Shown here: positions 22,556 to 34,444 of the stretch, in pieces
Layout: each line of letters begins with the position of its first letter
Position numbering within the stretch: position 1 is the first letter of the stretch
From: Sympetrum striolatum
Taxonomy: Eukaryota > Arthropoda > Insecta > Odonata > Libellulidae
Direction: 5' to 3'
Assembly (NCBI GenBank): GCA_947579665.1
Contig: OX388350.1
Span: forward strand, 1,302,001 to 1,366,000
DNA: 64,000 nt
The notes under the pieces: model-generated
Database searches by the model: none
The model's input: the letters and a program-made list of their open reading frames with translations, nothing else
What the model was told of the DNA's origin: nothing
Translations under genes and position numbers: made by a program

Positions 22556-23660
22556 TAGGATACAAATTCACAGCCTAAACTACAAGCGTCATTGATCTGA
22601 AATTTTTATGACATATTGGCCATAACGTGAAACCCCCAGGAAAAAAGAGACTTTGATCCTCAGTGTCATAGGTTCGATTCCAGAGGGCCCCAAAGTCCCG
22701 ATTTTTCCCGTTTGAATGCATTGCCGTGATTTTCGGGAATTAAAAAAAAATACTTTCCGGATAGGTAGAGAAGTAAAACTCAAGGTGCCTATATTTATGG
22801 TCTTGGACTTTCGAAAACATCAATGACTTTTACAAAAGTTATCCTGGGTTCGATGCTAGGACGATGCAAAGATCTGCCCTTTAAAATACATGGGAGCCGT
22901 TTTTCATTATTTTTTTAGATGCACTTATCGAAATGATAGGATGTTCGTGCTTGGCTGGAAGATGTATGGTACGAATAAGTTTTAGAAAAAAATTTTCATA
23001 AGACCGTACTGTTCCTGGGTTCGAAGCCAGAGCACAATAACGTTTCTCTCATAAGGAATATAAAGGAAAAGTAGGACGTCATTTGAGGCAGTTGTAACCA
23101 ATATTTCTGCTTGAATTTGCATACGCGGTTAGAGATGGTGTTTTTCTTTTGTGCTGCATAGAAAGTATTGCCTGAAAGACCCGGGTTCGATGCCGGGCAG
23201 TAAAAATATCACCCATATATAATACTATGGGGTATCTTTTCATAATTTTTTTATGCATTTATCGATATGTAAGGGAGCTCTTGCTTAGATGGAAGATGTA
23301 TATTAACACTTTGTTTAAGAAAAAAAATAGATAAGACCATGCTGTTCCTGGGTTCGATGCCAGAGCACATTATAATTTCTCAAATAAGGAGTGTATGTGA
23401 ATAGTAGGACGTCGTTTGAGGTAGTTGCACCTAATAGTTTTGCTTGAATTTTCACACATAGTTTGATATAGTAATTTTCTATTTTGCTGCATAGTAAGTA
23501 CACCAGGAAGACCGGGGTTCGCTGCCAGGTGATTAAATTGCAGCGAATTCTACGAATATTTTGAATTTTTTTTTTCTTTTGATGTCCGTCCCGGTATATG
23601 ATGCCGATATGAAATTAGTGTTGTCGATCTGCTTGCAGTATGCAAGCTACATTTTACTCG
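22556..23660 (-). repeat. Array unit 12, class B, inverted
   Basis: Zeta (22674), epsilon (22850), beta (23020), alpha (23187), beta (23353) and alpha (23519). It is almost identical over its whole length to unit 14 (24884-25984). The few differences include one base in an A-run of the zeta module and one base in the first beta motif. Confidence 0.9.
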
Positions 23661-23693
23661 TATATAATAGATATATATACATTCATAGGGGAT

Positions 23694-24761
23694 CAAAATT
23701 CTAACCATGTTCCACAAGTGCCAATGCCTTGAAATTTTTACGACATATTGGCCATAACGTGTAACCTCCATGAAAAAGCCGACTTTGAACCTCCGTGTCA
23801 TGGGTTCGATTCCAGAAGGCCCCAAAGTCGCACTTTTCCCCATAAGATTACATGGCGGGGATTTTCGAAAATTTATTTGAGGCACTTCCCGGAAAAGGAG
23901 AGAGTTGAAACTCGAGGGATCGCTAGATGCCCCCCATATCAAAAGAATACCATAAAGACATCTACGAATATTATCCTAGGTTCGATGCTAGGACGGGGCA
24001 AAAATCGGCCGTTTATAATGCATTGCGGCGATTTTTAAGATTTTTTTTGGATTCTTTTCCGATGGCATAGAAAGATGAAATTCGGCATGGCGTTAGATAT
24101 CATAATTATATTTCATAATCAAATTTTAGATATTCCCATTTGGTCCTTGGTTCGATCCCAGAGGGCCATTTACATTCCTCAATGCATTTCTTATGGAGAT
24201 AACGGAATCAAATTTTAGGTACTTCCCGGCACGATATCGACTTCAAACTTTGCATATAGAAAGATCAAGTACATACAAATCAAACAGTGCATTCATTGCT
24301 ATCAATGTGTCCTGGGTTCGACACCAGGTGTCTCTGCAATCAGAAGTTGATCCGATTTTTAGAAATTATTTTGAAACCTTTGCCAATAATATAGAAACTT
24401 CAAATTCGGCATATAGATAAAGATCATAAATAACTTTCAGAAACATTTTTTAGATTTCCAAAATCGTCCTTGGTTCGAATCCAGAGAGCCATTTAAATTC
24501 GTGAAAATAGAACGTCTCTTAAGGCAGATGTAGCCCATATTTCTGCTCGAATTTTCACACATAGTTAGAGATGGCGATGTTCTATTGTGCTGCATAGTAA
24601 GTTCAACAGTAAGGACCCGGGTTCGATGCCAGACGATGGAATTTCAGCGAATTTTAAGAAAAATTTCAATCAATTTTTTTTTTGATGGCCGTCCCGATAT
24701 GATGCCGACATGAAAATAGTGTTGACGATCTGCTTGCAGTATGCAAGCAACATTTTACTCG
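23694..24761 (-). repeat. Array unit 13, class A, inverted, variant tail
   Basis: A class A unit between two near-identical class B units. The tail subtype (GATCAAAATTCTAACCATG) matches unit 3. Motifs near 23803, 23980, 24152, 24317, 24475 and 24627. It ends in two or three TCCGGAGAAGC spacers in opposite orientations (24775-24860). Confidence 0.88.
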
Positions 24762-24883
24762 TATATATATAAGTATATCCGGAGAAGCGTCTATATATAA
24801 TAGATATCCGGAGAAGCGTCTATCTATTATATATAGATGCTTCTCCGGATTCATTCATATATATACCTATATAGATAGATAGG

Positions 24884-25984
24884 ATACAAATTCACAGCCT
24901 AAACTACAAGCGTCATTGATCTGAAATTTTTATGACATATTGGCCATAACGTGAAACCCCCAGGAAAAAAGAGACTTTGATCCTCAGTGTCATAGGTTCG
25001 ATTCCAGAGGGCCCCAAAGTCCCGATTTTTCCCGTTTGAATGCATTGCCGTGATTTTCGGGAATTAAAACAAAATACTTTCCGGATAGGTAGAGAAGTAA
25101 AACTCAAGGTGCCTATATTTATGGTCTTGGACTTTCGAAAACATCAATGACTTTTACAAAAGTTATCCTGGGTTCGATGCTAGGACGATGCAAAGATCTG
25201 CCCTTTAAAATACATGGGAGCCGTTTTTCATTATTTTTTTAGATGCACTTATCGAAATGATAGGATGTTCGTGCTTGGCTGGAAGATGTATGGTACGAAT
25301 AAGTTTTAGAAAAAAATTTTCATAAGACCGTACTGTTCCTGGGTTAGAAGCCAGAGCACAATAACGTTTCTCTCATAAGGAATATAAAGGAAAAGTAGGA
25401 CGTCATTTGAGGCAGTTGTAACCAATATTTCTGCTTGAATTTGCATACGCGGTTAGAGATGGTGTTTTTCTTTTGTGCTGCATAGAAAGTATTGCCTGAA
25501 AGACCCGGGTTCGATGCCGGGCAGTAAAAATATCACCCATATATAATACTATGGGGTATCTTTTCATAATTTTTTTATGCATTTATCGATATGTAAGGGA
25601 GCTCTTGCTTAGATGGAAGATGTATATTAACACTTTGTTTAAGAAAAAAAATAGATAAGACCATGCTGTTCCTGGGTTCGATGCCAGAGCACATTATAAT
25701 TTCTCAAATAAGGAGTGTATGTGAATAGTAGGACGTCGTTTGAGGTAGTTGCACCTAATAGTTTTGCTTGAATTTTCACACATAGTTTGATATAGTAATT
25801 TTCTATTTTGCTGCATAGTAAGTACACCAGGAAGACCGGGGTTCGCTGCCAGGTGATTAAATTGCAGCGAATTCTACGAATATTTTGAATTTTTTTTTTC
25901 TTTTGATGTCCGTCCCGGTATATGATGCCGATATGAAATTAGTGTTGTCGATCTGCTTGCAGTATGCAAGCTACATTTTACTCG
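24884..25984 (-). repeat. Array unit 14, class B, inverted
   Basis: Near-identical twin of unit 12, including the preceding spacer and (TATC) run. Its first beta motif is broken (GGGTTAGAAGCC). The two twins are separated by unrelated class A unit 13, so the duplication was not a simple adjacent one, or a class A unit was inserted or converted between them. Confidence 0.9.
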
Positions 25985-26002
25985 TATATATATATATATA
26001 GA

Positions 26003-27079
26003 GAGGATACAAACTCACAGCCTAAACCACAAGAGTGATTGAGCTGAAATTTTTACGACATATTGGCCATAACGTATAACCTCCAGAAAAATTGCGATTT
26101 TGATCCTCAGTGTCATGGGTTCGATTCCAGGGGGCTCCAAAGTCCCGATTTTTCCCGTTTAAATGCATTGCTTTGATTTTCGGAAATTAAAAAAAAATAT
26201 TTCCCGGATAGGTAGAGAAATAAAACTCAAGGAGCCTTTATATATGGTCATGATTTATCGAAAACATAAATGAGTTTTACGGAAAATAACCTGGGTTCGA
26301 TGCTAGGTCGATGCAAAAATCTGCCGTTTAAAATGTATTGCGGCGATATTTAAGATTTTTTTTGGACCCTTTCCCGAAGGCATGGAAACTTGAAATTCGG
26401 TATGGGGTTAGATATCATAAATATATTTCATAATCGATTTTTATATTTTCCCTGATGTTCCTTGGTTCAATCCCAGAGTGGCATTTACATTCCTCAATGC
26501 ATTTCTTATGGAGATAACGGAAACAAGTTTAAGGTACTTCCCAGCATGCTATCGACTTAAAACTTAACATGATGGAAGATCTAGTCTTAACAAATCAAAC
26601 TATGCATTCATAGCTATCAATGTGTCCTTGGTTCGACACCAGGTGTCTCTGCAATCAGAAGTTGATCCGAATTTTAGGAATTATTTTGAAACCTTTCCCA
26701 ATAATATAGAAACTTGAAATTTGGCATATAGATTGAGATCAATAATAACTTTCAGAAACATTTTTTAAATTTCCAAGATCGTCCTTGGTTCGAGTCCCGA
26801 GAGCCATTTACAATCGTGAACATTAGAGCGTCTTTTGAGGCAGTTGTAGCCAATATTTCTGCTTGAATTTTCTCACATAGTTAGAGATGGTGATCTTCTA
26901 TTGTTTTTCATAGTAGGTTTTCAGTAAGACCGGGGTTCGATGCCAGACGATGACATTTCAGCGAATTTTAAGAAAAAATTATATCTTTTTTTTTTTCTTT
27001 TGAGGACCGTCCCGATATAATGCCGATATGATATTAGTGTTGTCGACCTGCTTGCAGTATGCAAGCTACATTTTACTCG
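26003..27079 (-). repeat. Array unit 15, class A, inverted
   Basis: Zeta (26128), epsilon (26295), eta (26467, mutated to GGTTCAATCCC), delta (26633), gamma (26791) and alpha (26937). Last unit of the inverted block. It has no spacer at its tail, which abuts unit 14 through a (TA)n run. Confidence 0.88.
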
Positions 27080-27108
27080 TATATATATATATATATGAAT
27101 ATATGCTA
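27080..27108. repeat. Head-to-head junction
   Basis: Two element heads face each other across about 29 bp of TA-rich sequence with no TCCGGAGAAGC spacer. The spacer is therefore associated with tails, not heads. Confidence 0.8.
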
Positions 27109-28184
27109 CGAGTAAAATGTAGCTTGCATACTGCAAGCAGATCGGCAATACAAATTTCATATCGGCATCATATCGAGACGGTCCTCAAAAGAAAAAAAAG
27201 GGTTGAAATTTTTCTTAAAATTCGCTGAAATTTCATCGTCTGGCATCGAACCCGGGTCTATACTGTGAACTTACTATGCAGCACAATAGGAGAACACCGT
27301 CTCTAACTATATGAGAGAATTCAAGCAGAAATATTGGCCACAACTATCTCAAAAAACGTTCTAATTTTCACGAATGTAAATGGCTCTCGGGACTCGAACC
27401 AAGGACGATCTTGGAAATCTAAAAGTTGTTTCTGAGAATTATTTATGATTTCTATCTATATGCCGAATTTCAAGTTTCTACATTATTGGGAAAGGTTTCA
27501 AAATAATTCCAAAAAATCGGATCAACTTCTGATTTCAGAGACACCTGGTGTCGAACCCAGGACATATTGTAAGCTGTAAATGCACAGTTTGATTTGTGAA
27601 GACCTTCTCTTGTATCATGCAAAGTTTCAAGTGGATAGCATGCCGAAAAGTACCTAACATTTGTTTCCGTTATCTCCGTAAGAAATGCATTGAGGAATTT
27701 AAATGGCCCTCTGGGATCGAACCAAGGACCATCAGCGAATATGTAAAATTTGATTATGAAATATATTCATGATATCTAACCTCATGCCAAATTTCAGGTT
27801 TCCATGCAATCGGCAAATCTTCCAAATAAAATCTTAAAAATCGCCGCAATGCATTTCAAACGGCCAATCTTTGCCCCAACCTAGCATCGAACCATGGACA
27901 ATATTCGAAGATGTCTTTTTGATTTTCGTTACATATCCACGGCATCTAGCGATCCCTCGAATTTGAACTCTCTACCTTTCCGGGAAGTGCCTCAAAAAAA
28001 ATTTCGAAAAACTTCACCATGCATCCTTATGGAGAAAATCGGGACTTTGGGGCCTTCTGGAATTGAACATATGACACCGAGGCTCAATGTCGGCTTTTTC
28101 CTGGAGGTTACACGTTATGGCCAATATGTCGTAAAAATTTCAAGTCAATGTCGCTTTTGGTTTAGCCTGTGAATTTGTATCCTA
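27109..28184 (+). repeat. Array unit 16, class A
   Basis: First unit of the second + block. Motifs near 27247, 27396, 27553, 27718, 27886 and 28071 (last one mutated to TTGAAC). The tail microsatellite is an 8-bp (CTGGGTAT) repeat, four copies at 28186-28217, and not (TATC)n. Confidence 0.88.
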
Positions 28185-28218
28185 TCTGGGTATCTGGGTA
28201 TCTGGGTATCTGGGTATA

Positions 28219-28296
28219 TATATGAATGAATCCGGAGAAGCATCTATATATAATAGATATGAATGAATCCGGAGAAGCATCTATATATAATAGATA
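28219..28296. repeat. Duplicated spacer
   Basis: Two direct copies of the spacer (ATGAATGAATCCGGAGAAGC followed by ATCTATATATAATAGAT) lie head to tail before unit 17. The spacer can therefore duplicate independently of the unit. Confidence 0.85.
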
Positions 28297-29764
28297 CGAG
28301 TAAAATGTAGCTTGCATACTGCAAGCAGATCGATAAAACTAATTTCATATCGGCATCATAGTGGTATGGTCCTCAAAGGAAAAAAAAGATTATATTCGAG
28401 AAAAAAGAAAAGAAAATATTCTTAAAATTCGCTTCAATGTAAGCGAATTTTAAGCGGTCTGGCATCAAACCCGGGTCTTTGAGGTCATACTTACAATGCA
28501 GCAAAACAGAAAATCACAATCTTTAACTATGTGTGTAAAATCAAGCAGAAATATTGGGTGCAACTGCCTCAAACAACATCCTACTTTTCAAAATATATTC
28601 CTTATGTGAGAAATTGTAATGTGCTCTGGCATCGAACCAAGGAGCAGCATGGTCTTATCTAAATTTTTTCTTAAGCCAAGGTTCAATTTATATATTCTAT
28701 CTAAGCGAAAACCTTCTATTATTTCGATAAGTACTTCTAAATAAATAATTAAAACTGCCTCAATGTATATTAAATGGGGGATATATTTACCGCATGGGTT
28801 CGAACCCGGGTCATCCTGGCAAACATACTACGGAGCACAACAGAAAAACACCCTCTGTATCTATGAGTAAAAATTTAAACAAAAATATTGGCCGAAACTG
28901 CCTCAAACGACGTCCTTATATTCCCTTATATTCCTTATGAGAGAAATATTATTATGCTCTGGCATCGAACCCAGGAATAGTTCGGTCTTATCTAAATTTT
29001 TTTCTGCGAACAATTCTTACGATACATCTTCTAGCACAGCACGAACTTCCTATCATTTCGATAAATACATAAAAAATAATGAATAGGTAACTCAATGTAT
29101 TTTATATGTGGGATATATTTACCGCCTGGCTTCGAACTCGGGTCTTTCTGGTAATACCTTCTATGCAGCAGAACAGAAGATCACTACCCCTAACTATGTG
29201 TGAAAATTCAAGAAGAAATATTGGGTGTAACAGCTTCAAACGATGTCCTACTTTTCCCTTATATTCCTTATGAGAGATATTTTAATGCACTCTGGCATCG
29301 AACCCAGGAGTAGTACGGTCTTAACTAATTTTTTTTCTAAAACCGATTCTTACCGTACATCATCTTGCCAAGCATGAACTTCTTAATATTCCGATAAGTG
29401 TATGAAAAAAAAAATGAAAAACTACTTCAATGTAATTTAAACGGCGGATTTTTGCATCATCCTAGCATCGAACCCAGCATATTTTTCGTGTAAGTAATTA
29501 CTGATTCAATTAGATCATGACCATATATAAAGGCTCCTAGAGTTTCGATTTTCTAACTGTCGGGGAAGTATTTTTTAAAAATTCCGGAAAATCTAAGCAA
29601 TGCATTTAAATGGAAAAAATCGGGACTTTGGGGCCCTCTGGAATCGAACCCATGACACTGAGGTCCGAAATCACAATTTTTCTGGCGGTTAAACGCTGTG
29701 GCCAATACATCGTAAAAATTTCAAGTCAATGGCGCTTGTGGTTTAGGCTGTGAATTAGTATCCT
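28297..29764 (+). repeat. Array unit 17, expanded class B
   Basis: At about 1.47 kb this is the longest unit. It has three alpha-beta pairs instead of two, then epsilon and zeta: motifs near 28456 (TCAAAC), 28634, 28801, 28967, 29132, 29300, 29470 and 29645. A short extra tract at 28396-28450 near the first alpha repeats the GCGAATTTTAAG segment. The unit is more diverged than the other class B copies. Confidence 0.88.
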
Positions 29765-29840
29765 ATCTATCTATCTATCTATATGAATATATGAATGAAT
29801 CCGGAGAAGCATCTATATATAATAGATATATATATATATA

Positions 29841-30917
29841 CGAGTAAAATGTTGCTTGCATTCTGCAAGCAGATCGACAACACTAATTTCATATCGGCAT
29901 CATATCGGGACGGCCCTCAAAGAAAAAAAAAGGGATTGAAAATATTCTTAAAATTCGCTGCAAATTAATCGTCTGGCATCGAACCAAGGCCTTCCTAGTG
30001 AACCTACTATGCAGCACAACAGAAAATCACCATCTCTTACTATGTGTGAAAATTCAAGCAGAAATATTGGCTTCAACTGCCTCAAACGACGTCCTTCTTT
30101 TCAATAATGTAAATGGCTCTCTGGATTCGAACCAAGGACGATCTAGGAAATCTAAAACATTTTTTTAAAATGTCTCTATGTTCTCTATCTATATGCCTAA
30201 TTACATGTTTTAATATTATTGGGAAGGGGTTTAAATTAATTCTTAAATATCGGATATTTTACTGATTGTAGAGACGCCTGGTGTCGAACCCAGGACATAT
30301 TGGTAGCTGTGAATGGACAGTATGATTTATTAGGACTTCATCTTATTTCATACAAAGTTTGAAGTCGATATCATGCCGGGAAGTACCTAAAACTTTTTTC
30401 TTTTATCTCCATAAGAAATGCATTGAGGAATGTAAATGCCTCTCTGGGATCGAACCAAGGACCATCAGCGAATATGTAAAATTTGATTATTAAATATATT
30501 TATGATATCTAAACCCATGCCGAATTTCAAGTTTCCATGCCATCGGGAAAGGGTCCAAAAAAAATCTTAAAAATCGCCACAATGCATTTTAAACGGCCGA
30601 TTTTTGCCTCGACCTAGCATCGAACTCAGGATATTTTCAGTAAAACTCATTTATGTTTTCGATAGATCATGACCATATATATCGGCTCCTTGAGTTTTAA
30701 GTCCCTAACTATCCGGCAAGTATTTTTTAAAAATTCTCGAAAATCAAAGCAATGCATTTAAACAGGAAAAATCGGGACTTTGGGGCCCTCTGGAATCGAA
30801 CCCATGACACTGAAGTTCAAAATCGCAATTTTTCTGGCGGTTACTCGTTATGGCCAATACGTCGTAAAAATTTCAAGTTAATGACGCTTGTGGCTTAGGC
30901 TGTGAATTAGTATCCTA
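29841..30917 (+). repeat. Array unit 18, class A
   Basis: Motifs near 29982, 30128, 30286, 30451, 30622 and 30797. The alpha module reads CGAACCAAGGCC where most have CGAACCCGGGTC, which breaks the alpha stem. Ends in (TATC)n and a spacer (30944-30976). Confidence 0.87.
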
Positions 30918-30986
30918 TCTATCTATCTATCTATCTATATGAATGAATCCGGAGAAGCATCTATATATAATAGATATATATATATA

Positions 30987-32092
30987 CGAGTAAAATGTAG
31001 CTTGCATACTGCAAGCAGATCGACAACACTAATTTCATGTCGGCATCATATCCGAATGGCCGTCAAAAGAAAAAAAATGGATTGAAAATATTCTGATTAT
31101 TCGCTGCAATTTATTCATCCGGCAACGAACCCTGGTCTTCCTAGTGATACATACTATGCAGCACAATAGAAGATCACCATCTCTAACTATCTGTGAAAAT
31201 TCAAGCAGAAATATTATCTGAAACTGCATCAAACGACGTCCTACTTTTCGTTTATATTTCTTATGAGAGAAATGTTAATGTGGTCTGGCATCGAACCCAG
31301 GAATGTTACGGTCTTCTGAAAACTGTTTTCTTAAACCAGTTTTAACCATACATCTTCCAGCCAAGCCAGAACTTCCTATCATTTCAATAAGTGCATCAAA
31401 AAAATAATGAAATACAAACCCTATGTATTTTAAACGGGAGACATTATTACCACCCAGCATCGAACCCGGGACTTTCTGGTGAAACTTCCTATGCAACATA
31501 ATAGAAGATATTATTCTTTAACTATGTGCGAAAATTCAAGCAGAAATATTGGCTGCAACTGCCTCAATCGAAGTCTTACTTTTCCCTTATATTCCTTATG
31601 AGAGAAATGTTAATGTGCTCTAGCATCGAACCCAGGAATAGTACGGTCTTATGAAAATTTTTTTCTTCAACTAATTCTTACCTTACACTTTCCGGCTAAG
31701 CACGAACTTCCTATTTTTCGAGAAGTGCATCAAAAAAAATATTGAAAAACAGCTCCCATGTATTTTAAAGTTCAGATCTTTGCATCTTCCTAGCATCGAA
31801 CTCAGGATATTTTTTGTGAAAGTCATTGATGTTTTCGAAAGTCCAAGACCATAAATATAGGCACCTTGAGTTTTATTTCTCTACCTTTCCGGAAACTATT
31901 TTTTTTTAATTCCCGAAAATCACGGCAATGCATTTAAACGGGAAAAATCGGGACTTTGGGGCCCTCTGGAATCGAACCTATGACACTGAGGATCAAAGTC
32001 GCTTTTTTCCTGGGGGTTATACGTTATGGCCAATATGTCATAAAAATTTCAAGTCAATGACGCTAGAGGTTTAGCCTGTGAATTTGTATCCT
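30987..32092 (+). repeat. Array unit 19, class B
   Basis: Alpha (31128, AACGAACCCTGG), beta (31292), alpha (31461), beta (31627), epsilon (31798) and zeta (31975). Tail followed by AGCTATAT-type sequence. Confidence 0.87.
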
Positions 32093-32146
32093 ATCTATAT
32101 AGCTATATATATGAATGAATCCGGAGAAGCATCTATATATCTATTA

Positions 32147-33224
32147 CGAGTAAAATGTAGCTTGCATACTGCAAGCAGATCGCCAACACTAATTATATGT
32201 CGGCATCGTATCGGGACAGCCCTCAAAAGAAAAAAACGGGATTGAAAATATTCTTAAAATTCGCTGCAATTTAATCGTCTGGCATCGAACCAAGGACTTC
32301 CTGGTGAAGCCACTATGCAGCACAAAAGAAAATCACCTTCTCTTACTTTGTGTGAAGATTCAAGCAGAAATAATGGCTCCAACTGCCTCAAAGGACGTTC
32401 TACGTTTCAATAATGTAAATGGCTCTCTGAATTCGAACCAGGGACGATCTAGGAAATTTAAAACATGTTTTTGAAATGTATCTATGTTCTCTCTCTATAT
32501 ACCTAATTTCATGTTTTAATATTATTGGGAAGGGATTTAAATTAATTCTTAAAAATCTGATAATTTACTGATTGTAGAGACGCCTGGTGTCGAACCCAGG
32601 ACACATTTGTTGCTGTGAATGCTCAGTATGATTTATTAGGACTTAATCTTATTTCATACAAAGTTTGAAGTCGATATCATGCCGGGAAGTTCCTAAAACC
32701 TAATTCTGTTATCTCCATAAGAAATGCATTGAGGAATGTAAATGGCTCTCTGGGATCGAACCAAGGACCATCAGCGAATATGTATAATTTGATTACGAAA
32801 TATATTTATGATCTCCAACTCCATGCCGAATTTCAAGTTTCCATGCCCTCGGGAAAGGGTCGAAAAAAAATCATAAAAATCTCCACAATGCATTTTAAAC
32901 GGCCGATATTTGCCTTGAATTAGAATCGAACCCAGGTTATTTTCCGTAAACCTCATTTATGTCATCGATAGATCATGACCATATATAAAGGCTCCTAGAG
33001 TTTCGATTCTCTACCTATCCGGGAAGTATTTTTTAAAAATTCCCGAAAATCTAAGCAATGCATTTAAACGGGGAAAATCGGGACTTTGGGGCCCTCTGGA
33101 ATCGAACCCATGACACTGAGCATCAAAATCAAAATTTTTCTGGCGGTTAATTGTTATGGCCAATACGCAGTAAAAATTTGAAATCAATCACGCTTGTGGT
33201 TTAGGCTGTGAATTTGTATCCTAT
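32147..33224 (+). repeat. Array unit 20, class A
   Basis: Motifs near 32287, 32434, 32592, 32757, 32928 and 33106. The epsilon module has lost the CCTAGC arm (reads ATTAGAATCGAACCCAGG), weakening that stem. Confidence 0.87.
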
Positions 33225-33282
33225 CTATCTATATACCTATCTATATATATGAATGAATCCGGAGAAGCATCTATATCTATTA

Positions 33283-34364
33283 CGAGTAAAATGTAGCTTG
33301 CATACTGCAAGCAGATCGACAACAATAATTTCATGTCGGCATCATATCGGGACGGCCCTCAAAAGAAAAAAAAAGTTATTGAAAATATTCTTAAAATTCG
33401 CTGCAATTTAATCGTCTGGCATCGAACCCGGGTCTTCCTGGTAAGCTTACTATGCAGCACAACAGAAAATCACCATCTCTTACTATGTGTGAAAATTCAG
33501 AGCAGAAATATTGGCTACAACTGCCTCAAACGACGTTCTACTTTTCAGGAATGTAAATGGCTCTCTGGATTCGAACCAAGGACGATCTTGGAAATCTAAA
33601 ACATGTTCATGAAAGTTATTTATGATCTCTATCTATTTGCCGAATTTAAAGTTTCTATATTATTGGGATAGGGCTCAAAATAATTATTAAAAATCGGATC
33701 AACTACTGATATAAGAGACGCCTGGTGTCGAACCCAGGAAATATATTTGCGCTGTAAATGCACAGTATGATTTTAAAGGACTTGATCTTATTTTGTGCAA
33801 AGTTTGAAATCGATATCATGCCGGGAAGTACCTAAAATTTGTCTCTGTTATCTCCATAAGAAATGCATTGAGGAATGTAAATGGCCCTCTGGGATTGAAC
33901 CAAGGACCATCAGCGAATACAAAAAATTTGATTATGAAATAAATTCATGATCTCCAACCTCATGCCGAATTTCAAGTATCCATGCCATCGGGAAAGGGTC
34001 CAAAAAAAATCATAAAAATCGGCACAATGCTTTTTAAACGGCCGATTTTTGCCTCGACCTAGCATCGAACTTAGGATATTTTCCGTAAAACGCATTTATT
34101 ATTTCGATAGATCATTACCATATATATAGGCTCCTTGAGTTTTATTTCTCTACCTATCCGGAAAGTATTTGTTTTTAATTCCCGAAAATCTCGGCAATGC
34201 ATTTAAACGGGAAAAATCGGGACTTTGGGGCCCTCTGGAATCGAACCTATGACACTGAGGATCAAAGTCGCTTTTTTCCTGTGGGTTTCCCGTTATGGCC
34301 AATACGTGGTAAAAATTTCGAGTCAATGACGCCAGTAGTTTAGCCTGTGAATTAGTATCCTATC
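33283..34364 (+). repeat. Array unit 21, class A
   Basis: Motifs near 33423, 33572, 33728, 33896 (mutated to TTGAACC), 34066 and 34241. The tail carries the (CTGGGTAT) repeat type (34361-34386), shared only with unit 16. Confidence 0.87.
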
Positions 34365-34444
34365 TGGGTATCTGGGTATCTGGGTATATCATGAATGAAT
34401 CCGGAGAAGCATCTATATATAATAGATATATATATATATATATA

